DNA of 64,000 nucleotides from Clostridiales bacterium (lineage in GTDB: Bacteria; Bacillota; Clostridia; Christensenellales; CAG-138): NCBI GenBank assembly GCA_004554165.1, contig SFNQ01000017.1:1-64000 (forward strand). The letters run 5' to 3'. The position numbers and the translations under genes were made by a program. Shown here one piece after another: positions 52,465 through 61,402 of the stretch (position 1 is its first letter; every line of letters begins with the position of its first letter). The notes under the pieces are model-generated. The model was given only the letters and a program-made list of their open reading frames with translations. It had not been told where the DNA came from and searched no databases.

Positions 52465-52887
52465 CTATTCCCTGCCCTTGTTGACGTACATTCTGGAGCG
52501 GTTCGCCTCCAGCATCTCCCGCTGGCGGGCCGCCTCGCGTTCCCTCGTCATGCGCTGCTGCATGGGCTGTACAATGCGCTCCTCGGCTTTGTTCTGGCAT
52601 TTTTCGCAGAGCCTGCCGAAGTTGATCGTTGCGCCGCACTGCTCGCAGCGGAGCAGGCCCGTTGCATTCACCATGCTGAGCCGGCCCTCCTTGAGATAGT
52701 ACAGGATGACCTTTTCCGGCACTCCCGTATTCTCCACAACCTCCTCAATGGGCGCGTTGGGGTTGTCGTACAGGTAGTCGCGCACGACCTTGTAGTGGTC
52801 GTCCAGCTCCTGCATGCATTTGGGGCAGAAGTTCATACCGGTGCTCTGAAACGGCCGGCCGCACCACTTGCATTTGCTCAGTTGCAT
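52465..52887 (-). CDS. YvyF-type flagellar operon protein
   Basis: 140 residues with two zinc-ribbon-like Cys sets: CKWCGRPF with FCPKC near the N-terminus, and LLRCEQCGATIN with LCEKC further on. Between them is a helix-turn-helix-like DNPNAPIEEVVENTGVPEKV. Proteins of this type (TIGR03826, yvyF) precede flgM in Bacillus too. It may be a regulator; function not known. GGGAGG before the ATG. Confidence 0.85.
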   Translation of the reverse strand: MQLSKCKWCGRPFQSTGMNFCPKCMQELDDHYKVVRDYLYDNPNAPIEEVVENTGVPEKVILYYLKEGRLSMVNATGLLRCEQCGATINFGRLCEKCQNKAEERIVQPMQQRMTREREAARQREMLEANRSRMYVNKGRE

Positions 52888-52933
52888 TTTCTTGCCTCCC
52901 CCTTATCCTCTGCTCGTATGATACCTGCTTTCA

Positions 52934-53746
52934 TCAGGCGCGAAGCTGGTTCGCCTTGCCGTCCATATCGTCGGCGGTTTGCAGCGCGCGGGAGGAAAGC
53001 GAGAGCGAACGCTGCGCCCGGATCATCTGCGTGATCTCGTAGGCCAGATCCACCTTCGAGGCCTCCAGCATGCCCTGCCGAACCTGCGTCTCGCCGGCGG
53101 CCGCCGCCGTGGCCGCGCCGGAGTTCTCCGTTTCGCGGAAGCGGTTGGCAGACGCCGCCTCCAGCCCCTGGCGGTTCATAAAGGTGTACAGGCCCAGGGT
53201 CGCCACCTGCGTACGCACCGTCTCCTCGGGCGTGGTTTCCGTCGCAGGCACCGTCTCCACAATCCAGACACTGGCGTCGGTCTGGATCTCAATGCCGGAG
53301 GGTTCCGTCGGGCCGAGGTTGATGCGGTTGCCGTTGACGTCCAGCACATAGCGCCCGTCCTCGGTGACGAGGTAGTTCGTCCCATCCTCCTCGGAGAGCG
53401 CGAAGTTGCCGTCGCGGGTGTAGAGCGTATCGCCGTTGATGTCCTGTATCGCAAGAAAGGCGTCGCCCACCAGCATGACGTCCAGGGGGTCCTCCGTGAC
53501 CTGCGCGGAGCCCTGCGAAAAATCCCGCATCGTCGCGCCCAGCAGTACGCCGTGTCCCTTTTGCAGGTTCAGGCCGTCCTGAGGCTGGACGGGACGCACC
53601 ATGGTCTGGTAGAGCATATCCTTAAAGTCCGCACGGGCCGGCTTGTACCCTGTGGTGCTGATGTTGGCGATGTTGTTTGCGATGACGTCCATGCGCTGCT
53701 GCTGGGCGATGAGCCCGCTGCGCGCCGTCAGGTTGGATTGCAGCAT
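52934..53746 (-). CDS. flgG: flagellar rod protein FlgG-type
   Basis: 270 residues. N-terminal signature IAQQQRMDVIANNIANISTT, C-terminal VDLAYEITQMIRAQRSLSLS and a D1-type beta domain between. Rod/hook family; FlgG forms the distal rod. Since two related genes lie next to each other, the assignment of flgG and flgF between them is by order and could be reversed. Confidence 0.85.
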   Translation of the reverse strand: MLQSNLTARSGLIAQQQRMDVIANNIANISTTGYKPARADFKDMLYQTMVRPVQPQDGLNLQKGHGVLLGATMRDFSQGSAQVTEDPLDVMLVGDAFLAIQDINGDTLYTRDGNFALSEEDGTNYLVTEDGRYVLDVNGNRINLGPTEPSGIEIQTDASVWIVETVPATETTPEETVRTQVATLGLYTFMNRQGLEAASANRFRETENSGAATAAAAGETQVRQGMLEASKVDLAYEITQMIRAQRSLSLSSRALQTADDMDGKANQLRA

Positions 53747-53779
53747 GTGGTATTCCCTTTCTCCCTGCGCTATATCGTC

Positions 53780-54532
53780 TTAGAACTTGGCGATGTCGTT
53801 GACCGCACGGTTCAGCGTCTGATCGATCATTTTGACGGCCTGCTGGCTGCTCTCGTAAGCGCGGTAGGTGACGATCATATCGACCACCTCCTGGGCAATG
53901 TTGACGTTGCTCGTTTCAAGATAGCCCTGCATGACCTGGGAGTTGGCCGCCTCCTGCGGCTGTCCGCCGGTATACATGTTGTTGCCGGCCTTGCGAAGCT
54001 GCTGCGGGTTCTGAAACTCTACGATGCGCAGCGCAGCGATCTGCGTCTCCGTGTCGAGATCGTAAATCTCCCCCGTCTCGGTCACGACAAAGTTGTCGCT
54101 GGGCAGCTGGATGTTGCCGTTCACGCCCTGCACATAGTTGCCGTCCACGTCGGTAAGGTAGCCGTTTGCGTCCAGCGAGAAGTTGCCTGCGCGGGTATAC
54201 ATTTCGCCCTCCGGCGTGTTGACGACGAAGAAGCCGTTGCCCACGATGCAAAGATCGGTGGCGCGGCCCGTCTGCTCCGGCGTGCCCTGCGCAAAGGAGG
54301 TCGTCAGCTCGTCGATGTGAACGCCCGGCCCCAGCAGGCCCACCTCGCGGGTACGGTTGACCACGGAGGGGTCGTTCATGCGGCTGATGAGCATATCCTC
54401 AAAGGAGCGGGAAAGAAGCAAATCCTTCTTGTACCCGACGGTGTCCATATTGGTAATGTTGTTTGTGATGACGTCCATCTTGCTCCGCTGGATCAGCATG
54501 CCGGTCCCGGCGAGATACAATCCACGAACCAT
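53780..54532 (-). CDS. flgF: flagellar rod protein FlgF-type
   Basis: 250 residues: MVRGLYLAGTGMLIQRSKMD, then VITNNITNMDTVGYKKD; C-terminal TSNVNIAQEVVDMIVTYRAY. Second rod/hook family member of this locus. AGGAGG precedes the ATG. It is the first gene after the sigma-28 site at 54580-54607. Confidence 0.85.
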   Translation of the reverse strand: MVRGLYLAGTGMLIQRSKMDVITNNITNMDTVGYKKDLLLSRSFEDMLISRMNDPSVVNRTREVGLLGPGVHIDELTTSFAQGTPEQTGRATDLCIVGNGFFVVNTPEGEMYTRAGNFSLDANGYLTDVDGNYVQGVNGNIQLPSDNFVVTETGEIYDLDTETQIAALRIVEFQNPQQLRKAGNNMYTGGQPQEAANSQVMQGYLETSNVNIAQEVVDMIVTYRAYESSQQAVKMIDQTLNRAVNDIAKF

Positions 54533-54579
54533 CTGTCAAAGCCTCCTGTCCTGCGGGTAAAACGTACCTGCTTATTCTT

Positions 54580-54607
54580 ATATCGCAGTTTTCGGGGTTC
54601 AACTTTA
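54580..54607 (-). promoter_or_regulatory. sigma-28 promoter of the flgF-to-csrA operon
   Basis: On the minus strand TAAA (54604-54607), 16 bases, TGCGATAT (54580-54587), about 48 bases before the flgF ATG. It follows the terminator of the preceding operon. Confidence 0.6.
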
Positions 54608-54691
54608 GGCTTTTTGGCAAAATAGGGCGGATTTCCCTCCCGTTCTCCGCCCACAGCGCCCCTCATGCGGCGGTATCGCGCCCCGCATGGC

Positions 54692-54725
54692 AATAAAGAA
54701 AGCGCCGTGCAAAACCGCACAACGC
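54692..54725 (-). terminator. terminator of the flhB-to-swrB-like operon
   Basis: On the minus strand GCGTTGTGC and GCACGGCGC form a 9-bp stem with two G-U pairs, followed by TTTCTTTATT. It separates the early operon from the sigma-28 unit. The rest of 54726-54901 has no gene. Confidence 0.65.
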
Positions 54726-54901
54726 CCCGTTTGTCAACACCTCGGGAGCCCGGGCCGCAGGAAGCGGAGGCCCCGTTCAAACCCGGCGGCATGTGCGCCG
54801 GAACAGTCCGTCCCTTTGCGGGCGGTTCCTTTTGCTTTTCGCCGGAAAGCGGAGATCCCGTCCGGCAGCAGCGCCGTCTGGCGGCCTGCGCGCCGGCCGC
54901 T

Positions 54902-55654
54902 TCAAACCGTTTTCTCCGTATCCTGCCCTGTCTGCGGCGCTTCGGATGCGCCTTCGGGCCGGTAGCCGCGCCTCCAGCGGTTTTCCAGCATGGAAATCTC
55001 CATGCTCGAGCGTCCCAGCACCTGCGAAATCTTCTGCACGCTCCAGCCCTCATCCAGCAGCGCGCATACCCGCCGGTGCAGGGCTGCGCCCTCCGCGCCT
55101 GCGCCGCTTTTCTCCGCGTCCGTTTCCCGGTCCGACCGCGCCCCTGGCCGGAAGGGCGCCTGCTGCCCGGCCTCCGGGGCGGCCGCAGCGGCGGTCAAGG
55201 CCCGTTCTCCGTCCCCCGGGGCGCCGCCGTCCTGCGTCGCCTGCGTTTGCGTGGCGGGCACTGGATCTGCGTCCTCCCGGTTTTCCGCAGCCTCCGCCGG
55301 CTGCCGGTCCATCCCCCGCACCGCCCGTTCGAGACGGGTCAGGCGGAATTGCAGCTCCATGACGGTGCTCTGGAGGCCCAGCATGTGCGTCTGCAAAGCC
55401 TGCACGGTTTTGACCATTTTGGCGTCCGCCTCTGTTTTCAGCGCGCCCTGCGCGCCTGCGGCGTTCGCCTGCGCCTCCAGGGCTTCCAGCGTTTCCTCAA
55501 GGTCGATCTGCATCGCGGCCAGCTTCCGCTCCTTTTCCTCGAGAATATGCTGATAGCGCGATTTGTTCTGCCTGCTGCCCCGCAGAATCAGAACCACCAG
55601 CAGCAGCGCCAGTACAAACGCATAGGATATCAGGGCAAAGGCAGGCCAATCCAT
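54902..55654 (-). CDS. SwrB-like membrane protein (TM, coiled coil, HTH-like end)
   Basis: 250 residues: N-terminal transmembrane helix (about 5-25), coiled coil (33-115), a low-complexity Ala/Glu/Asp linker (115-190) and a C-terminal helix-turn-helix-like segment (LLDEGWSVQKISQVLGRSSM, then EISMLENRW). The same build and gene place as SwrB/YlxL of Bacillus, which activates the flagellar export gate and basal body. It is the last gene of the flhB operon. Confidence 0.7.
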   Translation of the reverse strand: MDWPAFALISYAFVLALLLVVLILRGSRQNKSRYQHILEEKERKLAAMQIDLEETLEALEAQANAAGAQGALKTEADAKMVKTVQALQTHMLGLQSTVMELQFRLTRLERAVRGMDRQPAEAAENREDADPVPATQTQATQDGGAPGDGERALTAAAAAPEAGQQAPFRPGARSDRETDAEKSGAGAEGAALHRRVCALLDEGWSVQKISQVLGRSSMEISMLENRWRRGYRPEGASEAPQTGQDTEKTV

Positions 55655-55685
55655 GGTGTTTCCATCCGCTCCCGCATTTCGGTCT

Positions 55686-56015
55686 TCATATTTCGATGTC
55701 CAGCAGCGGCCTGCTCTCGGCCCTGCCGACGCTGGGCAGCTCCGGTTCGCTGCTGCGCGGGGCGGCGTCCTTGCCGTCCTCTCCGCGCTTTCCGCCGCTG
55801 CCGCCCTCCTTTTTCTGCTCCGCGTCGCGCCTGACGCGCTGCTGCTCCGCCTTTTCCAGCTGCGAGACGGCCTGCATCTCCTGTTGTACGTTAAGCCGGT
55901 TCATGCGGCTGGCAAACTCGTTTGCAACCTCATCCCGCCGGAGCATGGCGCTCACATCCTTGGAGTATTCCGCCGCCCGCTGTGTCATCACCTGTGCATC
56001 CACTCCCCGGATCAC
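55686..56015 (-). CDS. small charged protein of unknown function
   Basis: 109 residues, not recognised. The N-terminal half is helical (VDAQVMTQRAAEYSKDVSAM); the C-terminal half is Lys/Glu/Gly-rich and likely disordered. It starts at GTG 56015 with AGGAG ten bases upstream, six bases after fapA. Codon pattern and tight packing in the operon support it as a real gene, probably linked to flagellar assembly or cell envelope. Confidence 0.65.
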   Translation of the reverse strand: MIRGVDAQVMTQRAAEYSKDVSAMLRRDEVANEFASRMNRLNVQQEMQAVSQLEKAEQQRVRRDAEQKKEGGSGGKRGEDGKDAAPRSSEPELPSVGRAESRPLLDIEI

Positions 56016-56021
56016 GCAAAA

Positions 56022-57842
56022 TCATCTCCTTTTCTTCTTTGCGCGTTTTGGTTGATGTTGAAATCTGCAATTGGTAAACTGTACCGCGTCGCCCTCAACG
56101 CGGAAGGTTGCATAGCTGATCTGCTGGCCCACAATCATGCGATTCAGGCCAATGGAGATGTAAACGCCCGGATAGGCGATCTGCAGCGCGTGGATCTGGC
56201 CCTTGTTTCCCGATTCCAGCTGCCCCTTGAGGTCCTGAAGCTCCAGCGTACATTCCTGCATGCGCTTTTTGCACTGCAAAAGCTGCCGCACGTTCTCCAT
56301 ACGCTCCTTCTTCTGGCGCTCGTTTGCCCTGCTGTCGTCGGCCGTCTCGGTGATGAGCTCCTGCAGGCGATCCATCTCCTTTTTGAGCATAGCGACCTGG
56401 CTTTCGGTTTCGTCGATCTTCATGCGGTGCCGCGGCGACAGGCCCACCTCAAGGCCCGTTGCCCTGCCGTTGCTGGTGCCAAGATATTTTGCCGCAATGT
56501 AGGTGCCTGCGCAGACATTGCCGCCGACGATGCTCCCGCGGCCGCCCAGCACCTCCACCTCGCCGAAGCAGTTGACGTTGCAGTGCAGGAGGCTTTCCGC
56601 GATGACCGAGGTGCCTGCATGGATGGTGGCATATTCGGCAAAGCGCACATAGACGCTGCCCTGCGCCTCCAGCTTGCCGCGCCCGCCGCCCTGCAGGCCG
56701 CCGTTGACGACAATGTCCGTGCCGGCCTCCAGCGTGGCGGCTTCCACAATGCCCCGAACCTCGATGCTGCCGGTGGCGCGGATGCTGAAATCGCTGCCGA
56801 CATTGCCCTCTACGACAACATCGCCGTCAAAGTTGATATTGCCCACGCCCATATCCACATCGCCCGGCACGCGGAAAAAATTGCAGATTTCCACGTTGCC
56901 GTGCACCTCTTCCACGCGTCCCGACATGTCCGCGCGCAATTCCAGTCCGTCCTGCGTGATATAGGTGTTCCTGCCGCGGGGCAGCAGGTAGTTCTTTCCG
57001 GACTCCGCGGGCAGCTCGCGCCCCGTCACCGTGTAGCCTGGAAAGCCCTCCTCCGGCGGCACCCGGGTCACAAGAAGCTGATCCTTTTCCACCAGCGTAA
57101 ACAGGTCCAGGTCCTTATAATCCACCTTCTCGTCGTCGGTAACCTGGCGAACCTTATAGGCCTCCTCCGCGGTGCGCCGCTCAAAGTGGTATTCCAGCCT
57201 GCCGTCCTTGCCCGTCACCGGCGGCACGCCCTTTGCGATGACCACGGGCTGCTCATAAACCGGGTGCTCCATCAGCCTGTGCACGGCGTCGCGATCCAGT
57301 CCCTGCGCGATGTGGTACTTGTGGGCGATCTCCTGCAGCACGTCCACCTCCGCCAGACGCCTGCCAAAGCCCGGCTCCGGCGGCAGCAGGGTCAGGGTCG
57401 CTTTCATGAGGTCGCCTGAGATGGTCACAAGGCAGCTCTCGTCGTAATGGTACTCCTGCTGCGCGGGCGCAATCAGCCAACGCTGGTTCGGCTCCGAGGT
57501 CAGCGCGCGCACAAAGGTTTCCTTGTCCAGGTGTTCGATGCGCTTCTGCGACAGGTGGTGCGCCAGCGCCTCCTGCTCGGCGTGTCCCATCCGCCCGGCG
57601 CGCGGCAGCGTAATGAATACCCCCTCTGGCGTGTATTCAAGGAGAACCTCCCCCTTCTTCTCCTCTTGCTCCTGCTGCCGTGCCTGCCCGGCAGGCTCCG
57701 GCGGCGCGGCGGGGGCCTTGCCCCGCGCCTCCTCTTTCGGCGCCTTGTCCGCAGACGGTTTCTGCCTGCCCTTGCCCGATTTGGCGGCAGGGTTGCTTTC
57801 GCCCTTATTCCCCTTTGTTTTGTTGAACAGTTGCAAAGCCAT
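56022..57842 (-). CDS. FapA/DUF342 polymer-forming protein
   Basis: 606 residues from the ATG at 57842 (GGATGGGGGG upstream). A basic Lys/Ala/Pro-rich N-terminus, then a DUF342 body with right-handed beta-helix-type repeats (GDVDMGVGNINFDGDVVVEG, then NVGSDFSIRATGSIEVRG) and a coiled-coil segment (about 455-525). DUF342 proteins near fliA are common in Clostridia and Bacillus (ylxF-sigD region) and some act in cell-surface or signalling tasks. Role here not known. Confidence 0.85.
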   Translation of the reverse strand: MALQLFNKTKGNKGESNPAAKSGKGRQKPSADKAPKEEARGKAPAAPPEPAGQARQQEQEEKKGEVLLEYTPEGVFITLPRAGRMGHAEQEALAHHLSQKRIEHLDKETFVRALTSEPNQRWLIAPAQQEYHYDESCLVTISGDLMKATLTLLPPEPGFGRRLAEVDVLQEIAHKYHIAQGLDRDAVHRLMEHPVYEQPVVIAKGVPPVTGKDGRLEYHFERRTAEEAYKVRQVTDDEKVDYKDLDLFTLVEKDQLLVTRVPPEEGFPGYTVTGRELPAESGKNYLLPRGRNTYITQDGLELRADMSGRVEEVHGNVEICNFFRVPGDVDMGVGNINFDGDVVVEGNVGSDFSIRATGSIEVRGIVEAATLEAGTDIVVNGGLQGGGRGKLEAQGSVYVRFAEYATIHAGTSVIAESLLHCNVNCFGEVEVLGGRGSIVGGNVCAGTYIAAKYLGTSNGRATGLEVGLSPRHRMKIDETESQVAMLKKEMDRLQELITETADDSRANERQKKERMENVRQLLQCKKRMQECTLELQDLKGQLESGNKGQIHALQIAYPGVYISIGLNRMIVGQQISYATFRVEGDAVQFTNCRFQHQPKRAKKKRR

Positions 57843-57937
57843 GTCCCCCCATCCCATATCTGATTTTGTGCGTACCGTATCTTTCGCAGAAGAAGTAATT
57901 CTCAGGCGTATCTATTCTCTTGTCTTTTTATTTATCG

Positions 57938-58723
57938 TCAACTCTCCCCGTAAAGATAATGCTCCAGCTCCATGCGAATTTTCAGCAATGCCCGCGAATG
58001 GATCTGCGATACCCGGGCCGGCGTCACCCCCATGAGCCGCGCGATGTCCTTCAGCATGAGTTCCTCGTAATAATACAGGGTGACAACCTGCTTTTCCTTT
58101 TCCGAAAGGCGCTCCACCGCCTGCGCCAGCACCCTTTTGAACTCCTGCTTTTCCAGTTGGCGCTGGGGACCGTCCTCCTCATCCTCCGGAAGCATGTTCT
58201 CAAGCGTTGCGCCGCCGCCCGCTCCGCTGTTGAGGATGGCCTCAAAGTGCATCATGTTGAACATATACGCCTTTTCCAGCGCGTCCCGCACCTGATGTAC
58301 ATCGAGGCCCAGCGCCGCAGCCACCTTCTCCTCTCCGGCCTCGTCCTGCGCACAGCCCAGATTGTCGTAGGCCTGGCCAATCTGCTTGATTCGGCTTCTC
58401 AGGCTTGCGGAGGCCCAGTCCTGCTTGCGCATATTGTCAATGATCTCTCCCTTGATGCGCTTGGACGCATATGCCTCAAAGCGGATGTTTCGCTCCGGAA
58501 CATACTTTTCCACGGCGTCGATCAGGCCCAGCACGCCGTATCCCACCAGATCGTCATAGTTGGTGTGGGCGCTGTACAGCGGCATGAGGCGGCTTGCAAT
58601 GTTGCGCACGAGAAACAGGTAGTGCAATACCAGCCGGTTCTTATCCTCAACGGATCTTCCGGCCTGGTACGCCCTCCATAGTTCCCGAACCTGTTCGGCG
58701 TTCAGGGTTTCTTCTGCTTCCAT
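57938..58723 (-). CDS. fliA: flagellar sigma factor FliA/SigD (sigma-28)
   Basis: 261 residues: region 2 (NRLVLHYLFLVRNIASRLMP, then YDDLVGYGVLGLIDAVEKY and RFEAYASKRIKGEIIDNMR), region 3 and region 4 HTH (LSEKEKQVVTLYYYEELMLK, then ARVSQIHSRALLKIR). It directs polymerase to the TAAT/A-N15-GNCGATAT sites seen in this window. GGGAGGC before the ATG. The 166 bases upstream, after flhG, contain no gene and no clear promoter, so it is probably read from the flhB operon. Confidence 0.95.
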   Translation of the reverse strand: MEAEETLNAEQVRELWRAYQAGRSVEDKNRLVLHYLFLVRNIASRLMPLYSAHTNYDDLVGYGVLGLIDAVEKYVPERNIRFEAYASKRIKGEIIDNMRKQDWASASLRSRIKQIGQAYDNLGCAQDEAGEEKVAAALGLDVHQVRDALEKAYMFNMMHFEAILNSGAGGGATLENMLPEDEEDGPQRQLEKQEFKRVLAQAVERLSEKEKQVVTLYYYEELMLKDIARLMGVTPARVSQIHSRALLKIRMELEHYLYGES

Positions 58724-58889
58724 GCTTGCCTCCCTGGCGGGAATTGCGGCCCGCGTCCGGTCCGCGCTCCCGTAGTGTCAATCCGCCCCCGTTTCCTGCC
58801 CGGCGCGCTGCGCCGCAGCCCGTGCTCCCCTCAGGCGTCCCGCCGCTGCCTGCGCTGCCGGCCCCGCCGGGCCGCAGGACTGCGGCCCT

Positions 58890-59744
58890 CTACCGATCGC
58901 GCCGCATTGCCATCCGTTCCAGCAGACTGCGCAGGCCGCTGCCGCGTCTCGGTTCCCCGCCCGCATACTGCGCGGCGATGCGCTCGATGTCCTTTGCCGC
59001 CTGGCAGTTGGGATAGCAGAGCACATAGGGCATCTGCTTCTTGATGGAATGGACCACGCTTTTGTCAAAGGAGATGTGGCCCAGAAACTCCATTTCCCGG
59101 TTCAGATACTTCTGCACGATGGATTTAAAGCTGCGCGCCATGGTCATGGCCTCCAGCGGCGTTTCCGCGCGGTTCATGACAAAGCGGATGGGCGGCGGCG
59201 GCTGCAGCGCGCTCAGGCTTTTCACAAGCACGAAGGCGTCCACAATGGCCGTGGGCTCCGGCGTAACCAGCAGCAGGCATTCATCCGTTGCGGCCATAAG
59301 GCGCATGACCTGGCTGTTCACGCCCGCGCCGCAGTCGAAGATGATGAAATCCAGCTTGGTGTCCAGCTCCTGCAGCTGCCGCTGCAGGGCGTCGAGCCGG
59401 CTGGCCTTCAGGTTCAGCAGCTCCATCACGCCGCTGCCGCCGGCAACGTACCAGATGCCGCCGTGACCCTGGCAGATGGCCTCGCGGAGCGTCACCCTGC
59501 CGTCCAGCACGTCGCCGATGTGGTATCTGGGGTTCCCGCCGAGCATCAGATCCACATTGGCAAGGCCAAAGTCCGCATCGATGACCATGACCGATTTGCC
59601 CTTCTGCGCCAGGGCAATGGAAAAATTGATGGAAAAGCTGGTCTTGCCCGTGCCGCCCTTTCCGCTTGCCACGGTAAGGATCACGGGACCGCCCTGCACA
59701 ATTGAATTTTTCACGAGTTGCCTGAGATTTTCCGCCTGATCCAT
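58890..59744 (-). CDS. flhG: MinD-like ATPase FlhG
   Basis: 284 residues: deviant Walker A ASGKGGTGKTSFSINF, switch I IDADFGLANVDLMLG, switch II DFIIFDCGAGVNSQVM. FlhG (YlxH) controls flagellar number and C-ring assembly with FlhF. The ATG at 59744 (GAGG upstream) is chosen over a start five codons earlier. It follows flhF by four bases. Confidence 0.93.
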   Translation of the reverse strand: MDQAENLRQLVKNSIVQGGPVILTVASGKGGTGKTSFSINFSIALAQKGKSVMVIDADFGLANVDLMLGGNPRYHIGDVLDGRVTLREAICQGHGGIWYVAGGSGVMELLNLKASRLDALQRQLQELDTKLDFIIFDCGAGVNSQVMRLMAATDECLLLVTPEPTAIVDAFVLVKSLSALQPPPPIRFVMNRAETPLEAMTMARSFKSIVQKYLNREMEFLGHISFDKSVVHSIKKQMPYVLCYPNCQAAKDIERIAAQYAGGEPRRGSGLRSLLERMAMRRDR

Positions 59745-59748
59745 GGCT

Positions 59749-61401
59749 CTACCTCGCAAGCAGCTGTTCGATCAGCCTTTGCGGCTCCACCCGCTGAATG
59801 TCGTCCGGGACGTTCTGTCCCACCGTGATATAGGAGAGCGGCCTGCCGCTGGCATGGCAGAGGTTGACCAGCGCGCCGAAGGTGCCGCTTTCGTCCAGCT
59901 TTGTGACGATCAGGCGGTAATCGCCGATGCCCTCGTACTCCTGTATAATCTGGCGGCAGACCCTGGGGGAGGTGGTTGCCGAAATGGTCAGATAGGTTTC
60001 CTGAATACCGCCCAGCGCAATCAGCCGGATCAGCTCGGCCTGATATTCGGGATCGTGCGGCGCCTTGCCGCCGGTGTCGATAAAGATGAAATCGCAGTCG
60101 GAGAGCGTCCTGATGGCCTCCGGCAGTTCTTCCGCGCTGTAGATGGTTGCGACGGGCACGTTGAGAATGCCCGCGTAGACGCTGAGCTGATCCTGCGCGC
60201 CGACGCGGAACATATCCGCATTGACGATGCCGATCTTCGCATGCCGGTCAAATACGCAGGCGGAGGCCAGCTTGACCAGCGTGGTCGTCTTGCCCACGCC
60301 CGTTGCGCCCACAAACATGATGCAGCGCGGCCGGTGCTTCGCCATGCGGATCTGGCGGGGTTTCCCGAGAATGGCCTGCAACGCCCCGGCGACGGCTTCA
60401 CCGTCCGTCGCGCCGGGGTTTTCTTTTCTGTATTCCTCTGCGCCTGCGCGAACGGCGCGCAGCGCTTCCGCGTCCACATCCTGCTCCGCCAGCCGGTCAA
60501 GGAACGGTTCAATCCCGTCCCCGCTCTGCTCCTGCCGCGTCTGCGGCGGCGCTTCGGCGGGCGCCGCCCCGCCGCTTGCGGCCAGCTTTTCCGCAAGCTC
60601 GCGGATCATACGCTCCAGCGTGTCCAGCCGCGCCATGGTCGCGTCGTCCTGCGGGGGGACTTCCCTTTTCGGCTGCGGCGCCGCTGCGCCCTCCGGCAGG
60701 GGATGCTTTCTCGGCCTGCCCCTTCCCCTGCGCTGCGGCTGGACTGCGGCGTCCGGTTCCGGCCCCGCCTGTAAGGACGCCGGCTCCCGTTCCGCTGTGG
60801 CCACGGGGCCGGAAGCCACGGCAGTCACGATGCTTGCCTGCGTTTGCTGCGCAGCGGGCACGGCCTGCTCCGTGCCGCGCGCCTCTCCGTCCCTTGCCGC
60901 AGCGTACGCGCCGATCTTCGCCGCGGTACTCACCGCCGCCTGCGGCGCGACCTGATCGCCGGATAGAATTTTCAGCATGTCGCGCTCCTGCTCCAGCTCG
61001 TCCACGGTATCGCCGCACATGCGAACAAGCTGCGCAAAGCGCTCCGGCTCCACAGGCGCGGTAGCGGTCCCGGGCTCCTTTGGGAGTTCGGCGGGCTTTT
61101 TTTCGCCGTCCGCCGCCGCAGGCTTCCCGGCCGGGGCAGACGCAGCCGCCCTGCGCTGCGGCGGGTTCATCCCAAAGGTGCCGAAATCCAGCGTTTTTAC
61201 CCCTTCGCCCTGGCGGACGGGCGGCATCTGCTGCTCACAGCTGACGACCACCTCGTACACGGTCTTGCGGAACAGGCCTAAGAGCCCGCTCTTCTGCCGC
61301 ACCTTACGGCTCTTGACGATGATCGCGTCCGCGCCAAGCTCCCGCTTGATCTGCTCCATGGCGGTTGGCATGTCGTCCGCATAATAAGTTTTGGTTTCCA
61401 T
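59749..61401 (-). CDS. flhF: SRP-type GTPase FlhF
   Basis: 550 residues. N-terminal B domain (METKTYYADDMPTAMEQIKR, then ELGADAIIVKSRKV), a long variable Ala/Pro/Gln-rich middle (about 75-260), then N and G domains with P-loop FVGATGVGKTTTLVKLA, FIDTGGKAPHD and VTKLDESGTFG. It sets the site and number of flagella together with FlhG. The middle region is longer than usual (Bacillus FlhF is about 370 residues). Confidence 0.95.
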   Translation of the reverse strand: METKTYYADDMPTAMEQIKRELGADAIIVKSRKVRQKSGLLGLFRKTVYEVVVSCEQQMPPVRQGEGVKTLDFGTFGMNPPQRRAAASAPAGKPAAADGEKKPAELPKEPGTATAPVEPERFAQLVRMCGDTVDELEQERDMLKILSGDQVAPQAAVSTAAKIGAYAAARDGEARGTEQAVPAAQQTQASIVTAVASGPVATAEREPASLQAGPEPDAAVQPQRRGRGRPRKHPLPEGAAAPQPKREVPPQDDATMARLDTLERMIRELAEKLAASGGAAPAEAPPQTRQEQSGDGIEPFLDRLAEQDVDAEALRAVRAGAEEYRKENPGATDGEAVAGALQAILGKPRQIRMAKHRPRCIMFVGATGVGKTTTLVKLASACVFDRHAKIGIVNADMFRVGAQDQLSVYAGILNVPVATIYSAEELPEAIRTLSDCDFIFIDTGGKAPHDPEYQAELIRLIALGGIQETYLTISATTSPRVCRQIIQEYEGIGDYRLIVTKLDESGTFGALVNLCHASGRPLSYITVGQNVPDDIQRVEPQRLIEQLLAR

Positions 61402-61402
61402 C

